A stretch of 64,000 nucleotides of DNA from Dehalococcoidia bacterium (GCA_030615625.1 JAUWYX010000008.1:1-64000), one strand, 5' to 3'; shown: positions 37,345 through 47,471, counted from the stretch's first letter. Notes: a model not told the origin generated them from the sequence alone. Translations and numbers: made by a program.

Positions 37345-37390
37345 TTGACAAAAAATTTCTTTATGTTCATAATACATCGCATTACGATAC
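37345..37390 (+). promoter_or_regulatory. Promoter with operator-like element 1
   Basis: TTGACA (37345-37350), 17-bp spacer, CATAAT (37368-37373), then ATACATCGCATTACGATAC, whose core ATCGcAttAcGAT-type half-sites are nearly palindromic. No gene starts within 250 bp except the U32-family gene at 37660. The 397-bp gap 37263-37659 holds only this and the second promoter. Confidence 0.6.
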
Positions 37391-37522
37391 AGAGGTATAT
37401 AAGGTATAATCTAAGTTTTGTTCCTTTCTATTCAATGTTACTATTTCCATGGAAGGGTGACATTTCTCGGCGTAGTTACCTGGTGACAAAATCTTGGAGC
37501 AGTGACTTTTGATTCGGAGGTA

Positions 37523-37570
37523 TTGACAAAAATTTTCTTTGTATTCATAATACATCGTATCACGATATAG
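37523..37570 (+). promoter_or_regulatory. Promoter with operator-like element 2
   Basis: TTGACA (37523-37528), 17-bp spacer, CATAAT (37546-37551), then ATACATCGTATCACGATATA. It is a close copy of the element 178 bp upstream, from GGTATTGACA through the -10 box to the ACGATA half-site and AGAGG. It most likely drives the gene at 37660. Confidence 0.65.
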
Positions 37571-37659
37571 AGGATGGTTTTGCTAAAGACGAAGAAAGGT
37601 GTGGAGTGGGGCACATGTGTCCAGCTTTGTACCAACATTATTTGCCATAGTGGGGTAGC

Positions 37660-38814
37660 ATGCAGCTACTAGTGCCAACGAATTGGGATCCAGATCTGAT
37701 ATTGCCATTAAGCAGGTTGGAAGCTGATGTACAGCTATATGGCGTATTGCCTACCTCAATGATAGGTAGTGGGGGGAGAGGTCCTGATAGCATCCACATG
37801 GTGGAAAATCAGGCGGAGGAATACATCGAACGGGCTCATTCAGCAGGTTTGAAGTTTGACTACATCTTAAATGCTCCCAGCATGGGTAATATGGAGTGGG
37901 ATGAGAATACCCATCAAGAATTGCTAGAGCATCTTAGGTGGATCACAAGCATTGGGGTGGATAGCGTCACAGTAACCATCCCTTATCTGATTGAGCTTAT
38001 AAAGCGTCAATTTCCGCATCTTAAGGTAAGAGTATCAACCATTGCTCATGTGAACAGCGTTGCTAGAGCCAAATCGTTTGAATCCTTAGGCGCTGATTCT
38101 ATTACTCTGGACATTAACATAAATCGGGACTTTACATTGCTCAAGGCTATCAGGAACGCAGTGAATTGCGAACTCACTATACTACTGAATAATCTCTGCT
38201 TATACCAGTGCCCCTACGAATATTACCACCATGATAGCCTGGGGCATGCCAGTCAAAGTTATAACCCGCTTAACGGCTATTATGCAGACTATTGTGTACT
38301 TCGTTGTACTCTAGACAGGCTCTGTGATACCTCTCAAATCATTAAGTGCCGCTGGGTAAGACCAGAAGATATTCATGTTTACGAAGAGATAGGTATTGAT
38401 ATGTTCAAAACTAGTGGCAGGTCAATGTCCGCCGAGCGAATTTTGAATGCTGCCACAGCGTATTCATCACGTAATTATCAAGGGAACCTATATGATATTT
38501 TGAACGTCATTACTCCGAAAATTGAATTTAGCAATTCTGCTTTACCGGGCGTACAAAACAACGTTATTGAGACACCGCCCAGATTCTATATCGATAACCA
38601 AGCTCTGGAAGGCTTTATGGATTTCTTCAGGAAGCAAAATTGCCTATCCGGGTGTAGCCATTGTGATTATTGCCAACGAATAACCAATAAAGTTATACAA
38701 TTCGATCGTGATGAAGTAGACGAATACATAGCTATGCTCAATGCGTCTTTAGATAACCTATCCAGTAGCAGGATGTTTAAAGTTAAGGCAGGAGTAAGGA
38801 AACACCTGCATTAA
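37660..38814 (+). CDS. U32-family (peptidase-like) protein with cysteine clusters
   Basis: 384 residues. A TIM-barrel-type N-terminal half (MQLLVPTNWDPDLILPL, then SIGVDSVTVTIPYLIELIKR and LGADSITLDININRD) leads to the family's cysteine region: LLNNLCLYQCPYEYYHH, YCVLRCTLDRLC, IIKCRWVRPEDIHVYEEIG. Members of the U32/UbiU-UbiV-like group bind a 4Fe-4S cluster through such cysteines and act in tRNA or quinone hydroxylation or are of unknown role. A further C-terminal cluster, CLSGCSHCDYC, is visible. Its promoter shares a motif with the fatty-acid operon. Function not assigned. Confidence 0.8.
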   Translation: MQLLVPTNWDPDLILPLSRLEADVQLYGVLPTSMIGSGGRGPDSIHMVENQAEEYIERAHSAGLKFDYILNAPSMGNMEWDENTHQELLEHLRWITSIGVDSVTVTIPYLIELIKRQFPHLKVRVSTIAHVNSVARAKSFESLGADSITLDININRDFTLLKAIRNAVNCELTILLNNLCLYQCPYEYYHHDSLGHASQSYNPLNGYYADYCVLRCTLDRLCDTSQIIKCRWVRPEDIHVYEEIGIDMFKTSGRSMSAERILNAATAYSSRNYQGNLYDILNVITPKIEFSNSALPGVQNNVIETPPRFYIDNQALEGFMDFFRKQNCLSGCSHCDYCQRITNKVIQFDRDEVDEYIAMLNASLDNLSSSRMFKVKAGVRKHLH

Positions 38815-38973
38815 CAAGCAAAGCGTTCAAAATAGCGTTCAAAACTATCCATAAGATTTTGCCTGGCACTGCAGCTTAACGTATCACAGGTATAATGAAA
38901 ACGACTCCTTGGTTTCAGCTTTGAGGTTGTCCCTCAGGATCCGGTGACCAAAACCAGGCCGCAACTGCCCTAG

Positions 38974-39002
38974 TTGACATCCCAATTACCTTGTGTTAAA
39001 TT
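38974..39002 (+). promoter_or_regulatory. Promoter of the str-S10-spc-alpha supercluster
   Basis: TTGACA (38974-38979), 17-bp spacer, TAAATT (38997-39002), about 140 bases before rpsL. The 327-bp gap also holds a lone TATAAT at 38891-38896 without a -35 box, and the leader structure below. Confidence 0.6.
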
Positions 39003-39045
39003 AGTAACTTGGCGTCTACTAGAAGGTAAAAGCGTAGAGAGTTGT

Positions 39046-39112
39046 AAAAGCCGGCTGGCTGAAGCCGAGCAAATTTTCCTGGAGTAGACCGGCATATAAC
39101 CAGACGGCTTTT
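39046..39112 (+). promoter_or_regulatory. Structured leader upstream of rpsL
   Basis: AAAAGCCG-g-CTGG (39046-39058) pairs with CCAG-a-CGGCTTTT (39100-39112), closing a loop of about 40 bases that contains further complementary GCCG/CGGC segments. The 3' arm ends in a T-run, so the outer helix resembles an intrinsic terminator or an attenuator. It would lie in the 5' leader of the ribosomal transcript and may be a feedback-control site. Confidence 0.5.
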
Positions 39113-39141
39113 TGATTGTCTAAAATAGAGGAGTAATAGGA

Positions 39142-39555
39142 ATGCCAACAGTTAATCAACTTGTTCGTAAAGGGCGGAAGAAGCTGGGAAAGAAAAGCGA
39201 TGTCCCAGCATTACATTACACCCGAAATACGATGAAAGGGGAAATTAAATGGATCCAGGGGGCGCCTCAAAAAAGAGGTGTATGCGTCCAGGTTAAGACG
39301 GTTACACCTAAGAAGCCCAACTCGGCATTGCGCAAAGTTGCCCGCGTTAGGCTGACCAACGGTATGGAAGTGACCGCTTATATTCCTGGCGAAGGACATA
39401 ATTTGCAAGAACACTCGGTAGTGTTGATTCGTGGTGGCCGAGTTAAGGACATTCCTGGAATTCGCTACCATATTATCCGTGGCACCTTGGACACTGAGGG
39501 AGTAGCTAATCGCAGGCAGGGTCGCAGCAGGTATGGGGCCAAGGCACCAAAATAG
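39142..39555 (+). CDS. rpsL: 30S ribosomal protein S12
   Basis: 137 residues of decoding-centre protein uS12. The conserved [20 protein letters not shown] (streptomycin-related lysine) and [17 protein letters not shown] segments are intact. GAGGAG lies at 39130-39135, 6 bases before the ATG. It opens the supercluster; unlike many bacteria no rpoBC or rplJL genes precede it here. Confidence 0.98.
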   Translation: MPTVNQLVRKGRKKLGKKSDVPALHYTRNTMKGEIKWIQGAPQKRGVCVQVKTVTPKKPNSALRKVARVRLTNGMEVTAYIPGEGHNLQEHSVVLIRGGRVKDIPGIRYHIIRGTLDTEGVANRRQGRSRYGAKAPK

Positions 39556-39567
39556 CGAGAATGTAAA

Positions 39568-40041
39568 ATGCCAAGAGGAGCTAGGAAAGTAGTAAAAAGG
39601 ATACCACCACCCGATGCTAAATATGACAGCATTACGGTGGCTAAATTTATTAATAGACTTATGCTACGAGGACAAAAAGCTACAGCCGAGCGCATTGTCT
39701 ATAATGCCTTGCAGTTCACTGCTCAGCAAGTGAATAGCAGTCCTGAAGAAGCCTTAGAGCGAGCGATTAGAAATGCTACGCCGCTTCTCATGGTTAAATC
39801 ACGCCGTGTTGGTGGGGCTACCTACCAAGTTCCCATGGAGGTAGGGGAAGATCGGGGGCGCGCTCTTGCCATGAGATGGCTCATTGCTTCAGCGCGAACT
39901 CGGAGTGGCAAATCTATGGAAGAAAGGCTGGCAAGCGAGTTGGTTGATGCTGTCCATGGTCGGGGGGCAGCAATCAAAAGGCGTGATGATCTTCACAAGA
40001 TGGCAGAGGCTAACAAAGCCTTTGCTCACTATCGCTGGTGA
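39568..40041 (+). CDS. rpsG: 30S ribosomal protein S7
   Basis: 157 residues of uS7, which nucleates assembly of the 30S head. PRGARKVVKRIPPPD at the N-terminus, FINRLMLRGQKATAERIVYNAL and VKSRRVGGATYQVPMEV are standard. The length is normal. It sits 12 bp behind rpsL. Confidence 0.98.
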   Translation: MPRGARKVVKRIPPPDAKYDSITVAKFINRLMLRGQKATAERIVYNALQFTAQQVNSSPEEALERAIRNATPLLMVKSRRVGGATYQVPMEVGEDRGRALAMRWLIASARTRSGKSMEERLASELVDAVHGRGAAIKRRDDLHKMAEANKAFAHYRW

Positions 40042-40083
40042 GAAGTCGTGTTAAAAGCAGTACTTGAGGTAAAGGATAAGCTC

Positions 40084-42147
40084 ATGTCGCGGACTTTCCC
40101 TTTGGAAAAAATAAGGAATATAGGAATCATTGCTCATATAGATGCTGGCAAGACCACGGCTACAGAGATGATTCTCTACCACGCAGGGCGTACTTACAAG
40201 GTTGGAAGCGTGGATGAAGGGACTGCGGTAATGGATTGGATGGAACAAGAGAGAGAACGAGGTATTACCATTACTTCAGCGGCTACTACATGTCACTGGC
40301 GTGAACATTGTATAAACATCATAGATACCCCTGGGCATGTAGATTTCACTGCTGAGGTAGAGCGTAGCCTCCGTGTATTAGATGGCGGTGTCGTGATTTT
40401 CGATGGTGTAGCTGGAGTGGAAGCTCAATCAGAGGCTGTGTGGCGCCAGGCAGATAAATATGGCGTGGCCAGGATTTGTTTTATTAACAAAATGGACAGG
40501 ATTGGCGCTGATTTTCATCACACGGTGACCATGATTAGCGAAAGGTTGCGAATCAAGGCGTTACCTATACAGCTCCCATTAGGAAGTGAAAAACTCTTTC
40601 GGGGCATCATCGACCTTGTGGAAAACAAAATCATTGCTTTCCCCGATCCTAATCCAGCTTTAATTGAAGAAGGTGAGACTTTGCTGGCCAAGCATCGCCA
40701 AGCATTAATTGAGAACTTAGCTGAGCTCGATGAGCAGATTATGCTACCCTATCTTAGTGGGCAAGACATCGCTGCCTCTCAAATTAAGGCGGCTATAAGA
40801 AGGCTGACCATTTCTAACCGCATAGTGCCTGTCCTTTGTGGCAGCGCCTTGAAGGATAGGGGCATCCAGCCATTGCTCGATGCTGTTGTGGATTATCTCC
40901 CCTCGCCACTAGATAGTCCCCCCCCTTCAGCTATAAATTCTAAAAGTGGAAAGGAAATCCTTTGTCTGGCGAGCGATGATGAGCCTTTTTCCGCATTGGC
41001 ATTTAAAACGGTTTCCGACCTGTTTATGGGCAGGCTGGTCTATTTGCGTGTGTACTCAGGCATGGTAAAAGCTGGGGCACAAGTTTTGAATTCTACCACG
41101 GGTAAGAAAGAGAGGTTGGGAAAACTATATGTTATGCATGCCGATCACCGTGAAGAGGTTGACCACACTGAGACTGGGAGCATTGTAGCTAGTCTGGGGC
41201 TTAAGATGACCTCGACAGGTGATACCCTTTGCGAACCTACACGACCGGTGCTTTTTGAGACTATACGATTTGCTGAGCCGGTGCTTTCCATGGCTGTTGA
41301 GCCCAAAAGCAAGGCTGACCAAGACAAGTTGGATAATGCCCTGGCTAAACTTGCTGTTGAGGACCCGACCTTCAAGATTTACCATGACAAAGAAACAGGC
41401 CAAACTTTGGTTTCGGGGATGGGTGAACTTCATCTCGAAGTATTAATGGAGCGTGTATTTCGCGAATATAGCGTAAAGGTTAATGCCGGTAAGCCTCAGG
41501 TTGCTTATAAGGAAACAATCACCCTTCCTGTGGAATCTGAAGGAAGATTTGTCCGTCAATCCGGGGGTAAGGGACAATACGGGCACGTTTGGCTTAGAAT
41601 TGAGCCAGGAGAGCGTGGCAGTGGATTTGAGTTTCGTGATCAAATTCGAAGTGGAGCTATACCTAAGGAATTTATTCCCTCAGTAGAAGCTGGTGTTAAG
41701 ACAGTTTTGCAAAGTGGGGGATTAGCTGGTTACCCTGTAATAGATGTGAAAGTGACTTTGTATGACGGGAGTTTTCACGAGGTCGACTCTTCGGACGTAG
41801 CTTTCAGGATGGCGGCCTTCATGGCTATGAGGGATGGAATAGATAAAGCTGAGCCTATTATTCTCGAGCCAATTATGGAAGTGGAAATAACAACTCCCAA
41901 TCAGTTCCTGGGAGACATCATTGGCGATTTAAACTCTCGAAGAGCTCATATTGAAAGCATTGAGAGTCGCGACGAGTCCGCTGCTGTCCGTTGTCTTGTT
42001 CCTCTAGCGGAAACATTCGGTTTCGCTGGAGATTTGAGGTCGCTCAGTCAAGGGAGGGCGAGTTACACTATGCACTTTCATCGCTATGAACAATTGCCTC
42101 AGGATTTGGCTAAGCAAATTGCGGCCAGAATGGGGAGAAACAGATGA
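40084..42147 (+). CDS. fusA: Elongation factor G
   Basis: 687 residues from ATG 40084 (AAAGGAT upstream); the in-frame GTG 40048 would add an unconserved 12-residue leader. The GTPase motifs are complete: [26 protein letters not shown] and NKMDRIGAD. Domains III-V follow, with [18 protein letters not shown] and FQEVDSS-like [16 protein letters not shown]. It catalyses translocation on the ribosome. No tuf follows; the next gene is rpsJ, overlapping by 4 bp. Confidence 0.97.
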   Translation: MSRTFPLEKIRNIGIIAHIDAGKTTATEMILYHAGRTYKVGSVDEGTAVMDWMEQERERGITITSAATTCHWREHCINIIDTPGHVDFTAEVERSLRVLDGGVVIFDGVAGVEAQSEAVWRQADKYGVARICFINKMDRIGADFHHTVTMISERLRIKALPIQLPLGSEKLFRGIIDLVENKIIAFPDPNPALIEEGETLLAKHRQALIENLAELDEQIMLPYLSGQDIAASQIKAAIRRLTISNRIVPVLCGSALKDRGIQPLLDAVVDYLPSPLDSPPPSAINSKSGKEILCLASDDEPFSALAFKTVSDLFMGRLVYLRVYSGMVKAGAQVLNSTTGKKERLGKLYVMHADHREEVDHTETGSIVASLGLKMTSTGDTLCEPTRPVLFETIRFAEPVLSMAVEPKSKADQDKLDNALAKLAVEDPTFKIYHDKETGQTLVSGMGELHLEVLMERVFREYSVKVNAGKPQVAYKETITLPVESEGRFVRQSGGKGQYGHVWLRIEPGERGSGFEFRDQIRSGAIPKEFIPSVEAGVKTVLQSGGLAGYPVIDVKVTLYDGSFHEVDSSDVAFRMAAFMAMRDGIDKAEPIILEPIMEVEITTPNQFLGDIIGDLNSRRAHIESIESRDESAAVRCLVPLAETFGFAGDLRSLSQGRASYTMHFHRYEQLPQDLAKQIAARMGRNR

Positions 42148-42452
42148 CCGACCAAAAAGTTCGTATCAAAGTTAAAAGTTTCGATCATAAGTTGGCTGAT
42201 CAAGCAGTAAGGCAAATACTGGAAACAGTGGAACGTACCGGGGCCATAGTGGTTGGTCCGGTGCCTTTACCCACAGATATCGAAAAATTTTGCGTTATTC
42301 GCTCCCCTAACATCGATAAAGATTCCAGGGAGCAGTTTGAAATCAGGACCCATAAAAGGTTAATTGATATTTTGCAGCCGAGTTCCAAGACTATAGATGC
42401 CCTGAGTCACCTTGACCTAGCATCCGGAGTGGAGATAGATATTAAGTTATAG
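42144..42452 (+). CDS. rpsJ: 30S ribosomal protein S10
   Basis: 102 residues of uS10, with the [16 protein letters not shown] opening, [29 protein letters not shown]-type central loop and RLIDI near the C-terminus. It takes part in the 30S head and, with NusB, in antitermination. It begins inside the fusA stop codon overlap. Confidence 0.97.
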   Translation: MTDQKVRIKVKSFDHKLADQAVRQILETVERTGAIVVGPVPLPTDIEKFCVIRSPNIDKDSREQFEIRTHKRLIDILQPSSKTIDALSHLDLASGVEIDIKL

Positions 42453-42460
42453 TTAAAACC

Positions 42461-43087
42461 ATGTTTCCAGGCATTATTGGTAAAAAAATAGGCATGACGC
42501 AACTGTTTCAGGAAAGCGGAGAGGCGATGGCAGTAACCGCTATTCAAGCTGGGCCTTCCGTGGTAACTCAGATAAAGAGCCGAGACAGGGATGGTTATGA
42601 TGCTATCCAAGTGGGCTTTATTGAGAACAAAGTGAAGCAATCTCAGCTTAGCTCTTCGGAGAAGGGACATCTTCGAGGCTTAGAGAATGTTCGCTATCTT
42701 CGCGAATTCAGGACCGATGATATTAGCTCGGTCAAGAGTGGTGACAAAGTGGATGTTAGCTTTCTAAAGCAAGGTGACCTGATAAATGTAACTGGCTTTT
42801 CTAAGGGCAGGGGCTTTGCTGGCGTGGTTAAGCGGCATCATTTTGCTGGTGGGCCAAAGACCCACGGCCAAACTGACCGCCATCGCGCCCCTGGTTCAAT
42901 TGGAGCTACCACTTTTCCCGGTCGGGTTCTTAAAGGAAAACACATGGCAGGACATATGGGAAATAGGAGAGTAACAGCGCGTAATCTCGAGGTAATTCAA
43001 GCTGACCCAGAGAGCAATTTGCTTTTGGTGAAGGGTGCAGTACCTGGAGCCAATGGTGGGCTGTTAATAATTGAAAAAGTAAGGTAA
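42461..43087 (+). CDS. rplC: 50S ribosomal protein L3
   Basis: 208 residues of uL3. MFPGIIGKKIGMTQLF, then GFSKGRGFAGVVKRHHFAGG and THGQTDRHRAPGSIGATTFPG, then KGKHMAGHMGNRRVT, all standard for this peptidyl-transferase-near protein. The glutamine of the GGP..HGQ loop that is methylated in some bacteria is present. Confidence 0.98.
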   Translation: MFPGIIGKKIGMTQLFQESGEAMAVTAIQAGPSVVTQIKSRDRDGYDAIQVGFIENKVKQSQLSSSEKGHLRGLENVRYLREFRTDDISSVKSGDKVDVSFLKQGDLINVTGFSKGRGFAGVVKRHHFAGGPKTHGQTDRHRAPGSIGATTFPGRVLKGKHMAGHMGNRRVTARNLEVIQADPESNLLLVKGAVPGANGGLLIIEKVR

Positions 43088-43093
43088 CAGGAA

Positions 43094-43717
43094 GTGCAAG
43101 TGCCAGTTTATACTTTAAACGGTGAAATTGTTGACCAAATAGAGCTTAGTCAGGCCATTTTTAATCTTCCCTTTAATGGGGCGGTGGTTCACCAAGCAAT
43201 GGCCGGACAATTAGCCAATAGACGCCATGGTACTGTGTCTACCAAGACCAGAGGCGAGGTTAAAGGGAGCACAAGAAAACTCTATCGCCAAAAGCATACT
43301 GGCAGAGCACGAAGAGGGGATATAAAATCACCCCTGCTCAGGGGGGGTGGAGTAGTTTTTGGCCCCAGGCCACGCACCTATCGCCAATCGATGCCCCGGA
43401 AAATGAGGAGGTTAGCTTTGAAATGCCTCCTCTCCGCTAAAGTTAGAGAAGGAAATATAAGACTGGTGCAGGAACTTGATTTTAAGGAACCAAAGACAAA
43501 AGACATGATAAATGTTCTGTCCTCGCTCGGCATCGATTCCTCCACTTTGATTCTTACTGCTCAGTCCACACCAAATGTGGTTAAATCAGCGGCTAATTTG
43601 CCTGAAGTCAAAGTCCTACCTTCGGATCTAATTAATGTATTGGATTTGCTTTCCTATGAAATGCTGGTAGCCACTGTACCGGCAATACGCAACATTGAGC
43701 AAATTTGGGGTAAATAA
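43094..43717 (+). CDS. rplD: 50S ribosomal protein L4
   Basis: 207 residues of uL4 from GTG 43094. The extended loop that lines the exit tunnel is seen in [20 protein letters not shown] and [21 protein letters not shown]. The C-terminal part ([26 protein letters not shown]) is typical. It can also act as an autogenous regulator in some bacteria. Confidence 0.97.
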   Translation: MQVPVYTLNGEIVDQIELSQAIFNLPFNGAVVHQAMAGQLANRRHGTVSTKTRGEVKGSTRKLYRQKHTGRARRGDIKSPLLRGGGVVFGPRPRTYRQSMPRKMRRLALKCLLSAKVREGNIRLVQELDFKEPKTKDMINVLSSLGIDSSTLILTAQSTPNVVKSAANLPEVKVLPSDLINVLDLLSYEMLVATVPAIRNIEQIWGK

Positions 43718-43718
43718 A

Positions 43719-44003
43719 TTGCATCTTTACGAAGTTCTGCGGCGTCCTTTAATTACAGAGAAGGCTACTTGGCTTAAGGAGAGAGATAAATATGCCTTTG
43801 AGGTGGCGAGCAAGGCTACCGAGTCTCAGATTAAGGGGGCAGTGGAACAAGCTTTCAAGGTAAAGGTAAGTAAAGTCAATGTGATGACGGTGCCTGGCAA
43901 GACAAGAAGATTTGGCAGGAGGCAAGTAACTAGTTCACCTTGGAAAAAGGCAATAGTTACCTTGGCACCGGGACACAAAATTACTTTCTTTGAGGGTGTC
44001 TAA
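43719..44003 (+). CDS. rplW: 50S ribosomal protein L23
   Basis: 94 residues if TTG 43719 is the start; an upstream in-frame TTG at 43695 lies inside rplD and would add eight residues. LYEVLRRPLITEKATWL, KYAFEVASKATESQIKGAVE, and VNVMTVPGKTRRFGRRQV match uL23, which lies at the exit tunnel and binds trigger factor and SRP. It overlaps the following tiny gene by one base. Confidence 0.95.
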   Translation: MHLYEVLRRPLITEKATWLKERDKYAFEVASKATESQIKGAVEQAFKVKVSKVNVMTVPGKTRRFGRRQVTSSPWKKAIVTLAPGHKITFFEGV

Positions 44004-44098
44004 TGGGTTCAGTCGTTAAGTGGAGAAAAAAGAAGATGTCAAAACACAGACATCAGAAACTTCTTAAAAAAACTCGCTGGCAAAGGACACACAAATAA
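44003..44098 (+). CDS. bS22-like / AURKAIP1-COX24-domain ribosomal protein
   Basis: A 31-codon gene, ATG sharing the last A of the rplW stop codon. The peptide starts [19 protein letters not shown] and continues with [12 protein letters not shown]. The pattern MGSVxKxRxKxMxKxKHxKLLxxTRxQR is that of the tiny basic AURKAIP1/COX24-domain proteins, one of which is bS22 of actinobacterial ribosomes. It lies between rplW and rplB inside the S10 operon, which supports a ribosomal role. A ribosome-binding site for the next gene (AAGGAG) follows the stop. Confidence 0.8.
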   Translation: MGSVVKWRKKKMSKHRHQKLLKKTRWQRTHK

Positions 44099-44108
44099 GG
44101 AGCAAATC

Positions 44109-44948
44109 GTGGGATTAAGGACTTATAAGCCAACTTCTCCAGGCAGGAGATTTATGTCTGGCGCTACTTTTGAAGAGCTAACCAAGGTAGCTCCTGAGAA
44201 ATCCTTACTGGTGCCGCTGAAAAAGAAGGCAGGGCGTAATAGCCGGGGTGTTATAACTGTGCGTCATCGAGGTGGCGGCAGTAAGCGCAAACTTCGCCTT
44301 ATCGATTTTAAGAGGGATAAAATTACCGTTCCAGGGAAAATAGCTTCCATTGAATATGATCCTAATAGGTCAGCTCGCATTGCCCTAATTCATTATGCTG
44401 ATGGAGAAAAGCGCTATATACTCGCCCCTTTGGACATCAAGTTGGGTGATACTATACAGGCAGGCGAGGATGTTGATATAAAACCTGGGAATGCTCTCCC
44501 ATTGGAGTCCATTCCTGTGGGAACTTTAGTGCATAATGTTGAGTTTGAGCCGGGCAAAGGAGGAAAGCTTGTTCATAGCGCAGGGAGTTCCGCCCAAATT
44601 ATAAGCAAGGAGAGTCAATATGTTGTGCTTAAACTCCCTTCGGGTGAACTACGTGAATTTCATCAAAAGTGCTGGGCTACTATTGGTCAGATAGGCAACG
44701 TTGACCACGAAAATATAAGGTTAGGCAAAGCTGGAAAGAGAAGATGGTCGGGTTGGCGGCCTACGGTCAGGGGTTCTGCTATGACTCCTCGTGACCACCC
44801 ACATGGAGGTGGGGAGGGCAGAGCTCCACGAGGAATGCCTCCGAAAACTCCTTGGGGGAAGCCAGCTTTGGGCGCTAAGACACGTCGCCGCAGAACGTCA
44901 GACAAGATGATCCTCAAACGGAGGAGGGAAGATGTCACGGTCGCGTAA
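44109..44948 (+). CDS. rplB: 50S ribosomal protein L2
   Basis: 279 residues of uL2, GTG start with AAGGAG upstream. [21 protein letters not shown], and the C-terminal [20 protein letters not shown] with the conserved histidine near the peptidyl-transferase centre, are present. It overlaps rpsS by 17 bp. Confidence 0.98.
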   Translation: MGLRTYKPTSPGRRFMSGATFEELTKVAPEKSLLVPLKKKAGRNSRGVITVRHRGGGSKRKLRLIDFKRDKITVPGKIASIEYDPNRSARIALIHYADGEKRYILAPLDIKLGDTIQAGEDVDIKPGNALPLESIPVGTLVHNVEFEPGKGGKLVHSAGSSAQIISKESQYVVLKLPSGELREFHQKCWATIGQIGNVDHENIRLGKAGKRRWSGWRPTVRGSAMTPRDHPHGGGEGRAPRGMPPKTPWGKPALGAKTRRRRTSDKMILKRRREDVTVA

Positions 44949-45222
44949 GAAGGGCCCTTTTTGCGATGCCAAATTGCTTAAGAGAATAGAAACGCTCAAT
45001 AATTCGGGCGAGAAAACGGTGATAAAGACATGGTCCCGTGCCTCTACTATTTTGCCTCAAATGATAGGTCATACTATTGCAGTGCATAATGGCAGGAGGC
45101 ATGTGCCCATTTTCATCACTGAAAATATGGTGGGGCATAAATTGGCAGAATTTGCGTCTACTAGGACATTCAGGGGCCATATCACCAGAGCTAAAATAAC
45201 TGAACAGGCGAGGAAAAAATAA
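44932..45222 (+). CDS. rpsS: 30S ribosomal protein S19
   Basis: 96 residues of uS19: [40 protein letters not shown], and [15 protein letters not shown]. It binds the 16S head together with S13. It overlaps the 3' end of rplB. Confidence 0.98.
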   Translation: MSRSRKKGPFCDAKLLKRIETLNNSGEKTVIKTWSRASTILPQMIGHTIAVHNGRRHVPIFITENMVGHKLAEFASTRTFRGHITRAKITEQARKK

Positions 45223-45228
45223 GATGCA

Positions 45229-45567
45229 ATGAAGGTAAAAGCAGTAGCTAAGGAAGTTGGCATTTCGCCTCAGAAGGTTCGGTTAGTGATAAATATGGTT
45301 AGAGGCAGAAAAATTGACGAGGCATTGAATATCCTCAGTTTTTTGCCTACCCCCACAGCCAAGGCCGTGGCTAAAGTAATTAAATCGGCGGTAGCCAATG
45401 CTGAAAACAATTTTCAAATGTCGCCTGCTGAGCTTAGAATCACTGGTATATTTGCTGATCAAGGGCATACCTTGAAGAGATTCCGCCCTCAGTCGAGAGG
45501 GAGGATGAGTCCTATCTTAAAGCGGTCTAGCAATATCACAGTTTTCGTTACTGAAGAGGAGGAATAG
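45229..45567 (+). CDS. rplV: 50S ribosomal protein L22
   Basis: 112 residues of uL22: VGISPQKVRLVINMVRGRKI, AEALNIL-like DEALNILSFLPT, and the tunnel-loop region DQGHTLKRFRPQSRGRMSPI. It ends 2 bp before rpsC. Confidence 0.97.
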   Translation: MKVKAVAKEVGISPQKVRLVINMVRGRKIDEALNILSFLPTPTAKAVAKVIKSAVANAENNFQMSPAELRITGIFADQGHTLKRFRPQSRGRMSPILKRSSNITVFVTEEEE

Positions 45568-45569
45568 TT

Positions 45570-46250
45570 TTGGGACAAAAAGTTCATCCTTGTGGTTTCA
45601 GGCTGGGGGTTAACCAGGATTGGCGAGCCAAGTGGTATGCTGAGAAGAACTATACCCGGTTTTTGTTAGATGATTTAAAGCTACGCGGAGTTGTGGAACA
45701 ACAATGTCCTGGAGGAGCAGTTGCTCGGGTGGAAATTGAACGTCCGGGAGACGAGGTACATTTAACTCTTTATTCAGCTCGTCCTGGCATCTTGATTGGC
45801 CGAGGGGGACAAAATGTGGAAATGCTGAAGTCGGACCTGGAAAAGGTCAGTGGGGATAAAATTAGATTGACCATTAGGGAAGTTGAGCACCCTGAGCTTG
45901 AAGCTCTTTTGGTAGCTCGGAGCATAGCTGAGCGGCTTGAAGAGAGAATCCCTTTCCGGCGGGCTATGAGGCAAGCAGCCTTCCGAACTTTGCAAGCTGG
46001 TGCTAAGGGAATAAAGATAACGTGCAATGGAAGACTTGGTGGGCTTGAAATTGCTAGAAGTGAAACTCTCCGTCAAGGTCAAATGCCGTTGCATAAGTTA
46101 CGTGCCAATATCGATTATGGTTTTACTGAAGCCCATACCTTGATGGGGCGTATTGGGGTTAAAGTGTGGATTTATAAGGGCGATATTATCCCTGAAAAGA
46201 AGGAGAAAAATGCTACAGCCGAAACGAGTGAAGTACCGCAAGGTACATAG
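45570..46250 (+). CDS. rpsC: 30S ribosomal protein S3
   Basis: 226 residues of uS3 from TTG 45570, giving the standard [18 protein letters not shown]. The KH domain motif [14 protein letters not shown] and the C-terminal [12 protein letters not shown] are intact. It helps form the mRNA entry channel. The last 41 bases overlap rplP. Confidence 0.97.
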   Translation: MGQKVHPCGFRLGVNQDWRAKWYAEKNYTRFLLDDLKLRGVVEQQCPGGAVARVEIERPGDEVHLTLYSARPGILIGRGGQNVEMLKSDLEKVSGDKIRLTIREVEHPELEALLVARSIAERLEERIPFRRAMRQAAFRTLQAGAKGIKITCNGRLGGLEIARSETLRQGQMPLHKLRANIDYGFTEAHTLMGRIGVKVWIYKGDIIPEKKEKNATAETSEVPQGT

Positions 46251-46635
46251 AGGAAGGCTAAAAGGTAGTGCCCAGAGCGGGGATACCATTGTGTTTGGTG
46301 ACTTTGGCATTAGGGCTGAGGAATCCGCTTGGGTAACAGCGCGACAAATTGAGGCAACCCGTCGCGTATTTGTCCGCCACTTGCATCGTGGTGGTAAGCT
46401 ATGGATACGAGTTTTCCCTGACAAAGCTGTGACAAAAAAACCTGCGGAGACAAGGATGGGTAGTGGGAAAGGCGCTCCGGATCACTGGGTAGCCGTAGTT
46501 AAGAGAGGCAAAATCCTGTTCGAATTGGCTGATGTAAAGGAGGATGTGGCTTCGGAGGCAGCCCGTCTTGCTTCCTACAAGCTCCCTATAGCTACTAGTT
46601 TTGTCAGGAGGGAGAGGCAGAAAGTTGAAAGCTAG
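46210..46635 (+). CDS. rplP: 50S ribosomal protein L16
   Basis: 141 residues from ATG 46210, the family start [15 protein letters not shown], with AGAAGGAG upstream; the frame is open further upstream inside rpsC but not conserved. GFGIxA-like [21 protein letters not shown], and [19 protein letters not shown] follow. Overlaps rpmC by 11 bp. Confidence 0.97.
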   Translation: MLQPKRVKYRKVHRGRLKGSAQSGDTIVFGDFGIRAEESAWVTARQIEATRRVFVRHLHRGGKLWIRVFPDKAVTKKPAETRMGSGKGAPDHWVAVVKRGKILFELADVKEDVASEAARLASYKLPIATSFVRRERQKVES

Positions 46636-46825
46636 CGAAATACGCACTCTCAACAATGAAGAGCTATTAACGAAGCTCAAAGAAGCTCATGAGGAACTTT
46701 TTAACCTCCGTTTTCGCTTGGCTACTAGACAGTTGGGGAATCATCGGGAGATTCCTAGAGTGAAGAAAAGGATTGCCAGAATAGAAACTATTTTAAGAGA
46801 AAGGGAACTTGGCACAGTAAGATGA
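46625..46825 (+). CDS. rpmC: 50S ribosomal protein L29
   Basis: 66 residues from TTG 46625, chosen because GGAGGGAGAGG lies 7 bases upstream and the peptide becomes [20 protein letters not shown], the usual uL29 start. Two helices ending in [15 protein letters not shown]. Located at the tunnel exit beside L23. Confidence 0.93.
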   Translation: MKASEIRTLNNEELLTKLKEAHEELFNLRFRLATRQLGNHREIPRVKKRIARIETILRERELGTVR

Positions 46826-47097
46826 GTTATCTCGGGAAAAGAAAGGTTAGAGAAGGCTTGGTGGTGAGTGACAAAATGGATAAAACCGTTGTGGTAGCCG
46901 TGGAAACCAGGAAAGTCCATCCACTCTATAAGAAAGCTATCAGAGTTACCAAAAAATATAAGGCTCATGATGAAAATAATGCCTGTAAAATTGGCGACAA
47001 AGTGAAAATTGTCGAGACTCGCCCTTTGTCTAGGGAGAAGAGATGGCGGGTAATAGAGATAATGTCTAAAAGGGAGATAGCTGCAACTAAGCCATAA
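46822..47097 (+). CDS. rpsQ: 30S ribosomal protein S17
   Basis: 91 residues of uS17, an OB-fold protein: [60 protein letters not shown]. It overlaps rpmC by 4 bp. Confidence 0.97.
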   Translation: MSYLGKRKVREGLVVSDKMDKTVVVAVETRKVHPLYKKAIRVTKKYKAHDENNACKIGDKVKIVETRPLSREKRWRVIEIMSKREIAATKP

Positions 47098-47104
47098 CCG
47101 AAGA

Positions 47105-47470
47105 ATGATTCAGACTTATACCAGACTGAAGATAGCCGATAATACTGGGGCTAAGCAAATTATGTGCATTAATGTCTCTGTTGGGGCAAGGAAATATGCT
47201 CATATAGGTGACATTATTGTAGCCACGGTGAAGCGAGCCATGCCCCATGGGATGGTGAAGGAGGGTGAAGTAGTGCGGGCTGTGGTTGTGCGTGTGGCTA
47301 AGTCCTATCGCCGCTCTGATGGCTCCTATATCAGATTTGATGAGAATGCCGCAGTCATTCTTGGTGATAAAAATAATCCTAAGGGCAGCCGTATTTTTGG
47401 TCCTGTAGCCCGAGAACTTAGAGATAAAAACTTTGCCAAGATAATATCCTTGGCTCCCGAGGTCTTGTAA
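47105..47470 (+). CDS. rplN: 50S ribosomal protein L14
   Basis: 121 residues of uL14: [59 protein letters not shown]. Complete and typical; forms intersubunit bridges with the 16S rRNA. Confidence 0.98.
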   Translation: MIQTYTRLKIADNTGAKQIMCINVSVGARKYAHIGDIIVATVKRAMPHGMVKEGEVVRAVVVRVAKSYRRSDGSYIRFDENAAVILGDKNNPKGSRIFGPVARELRDKNFAKIISLAPEVL

Positions 47471-47471
47471 A

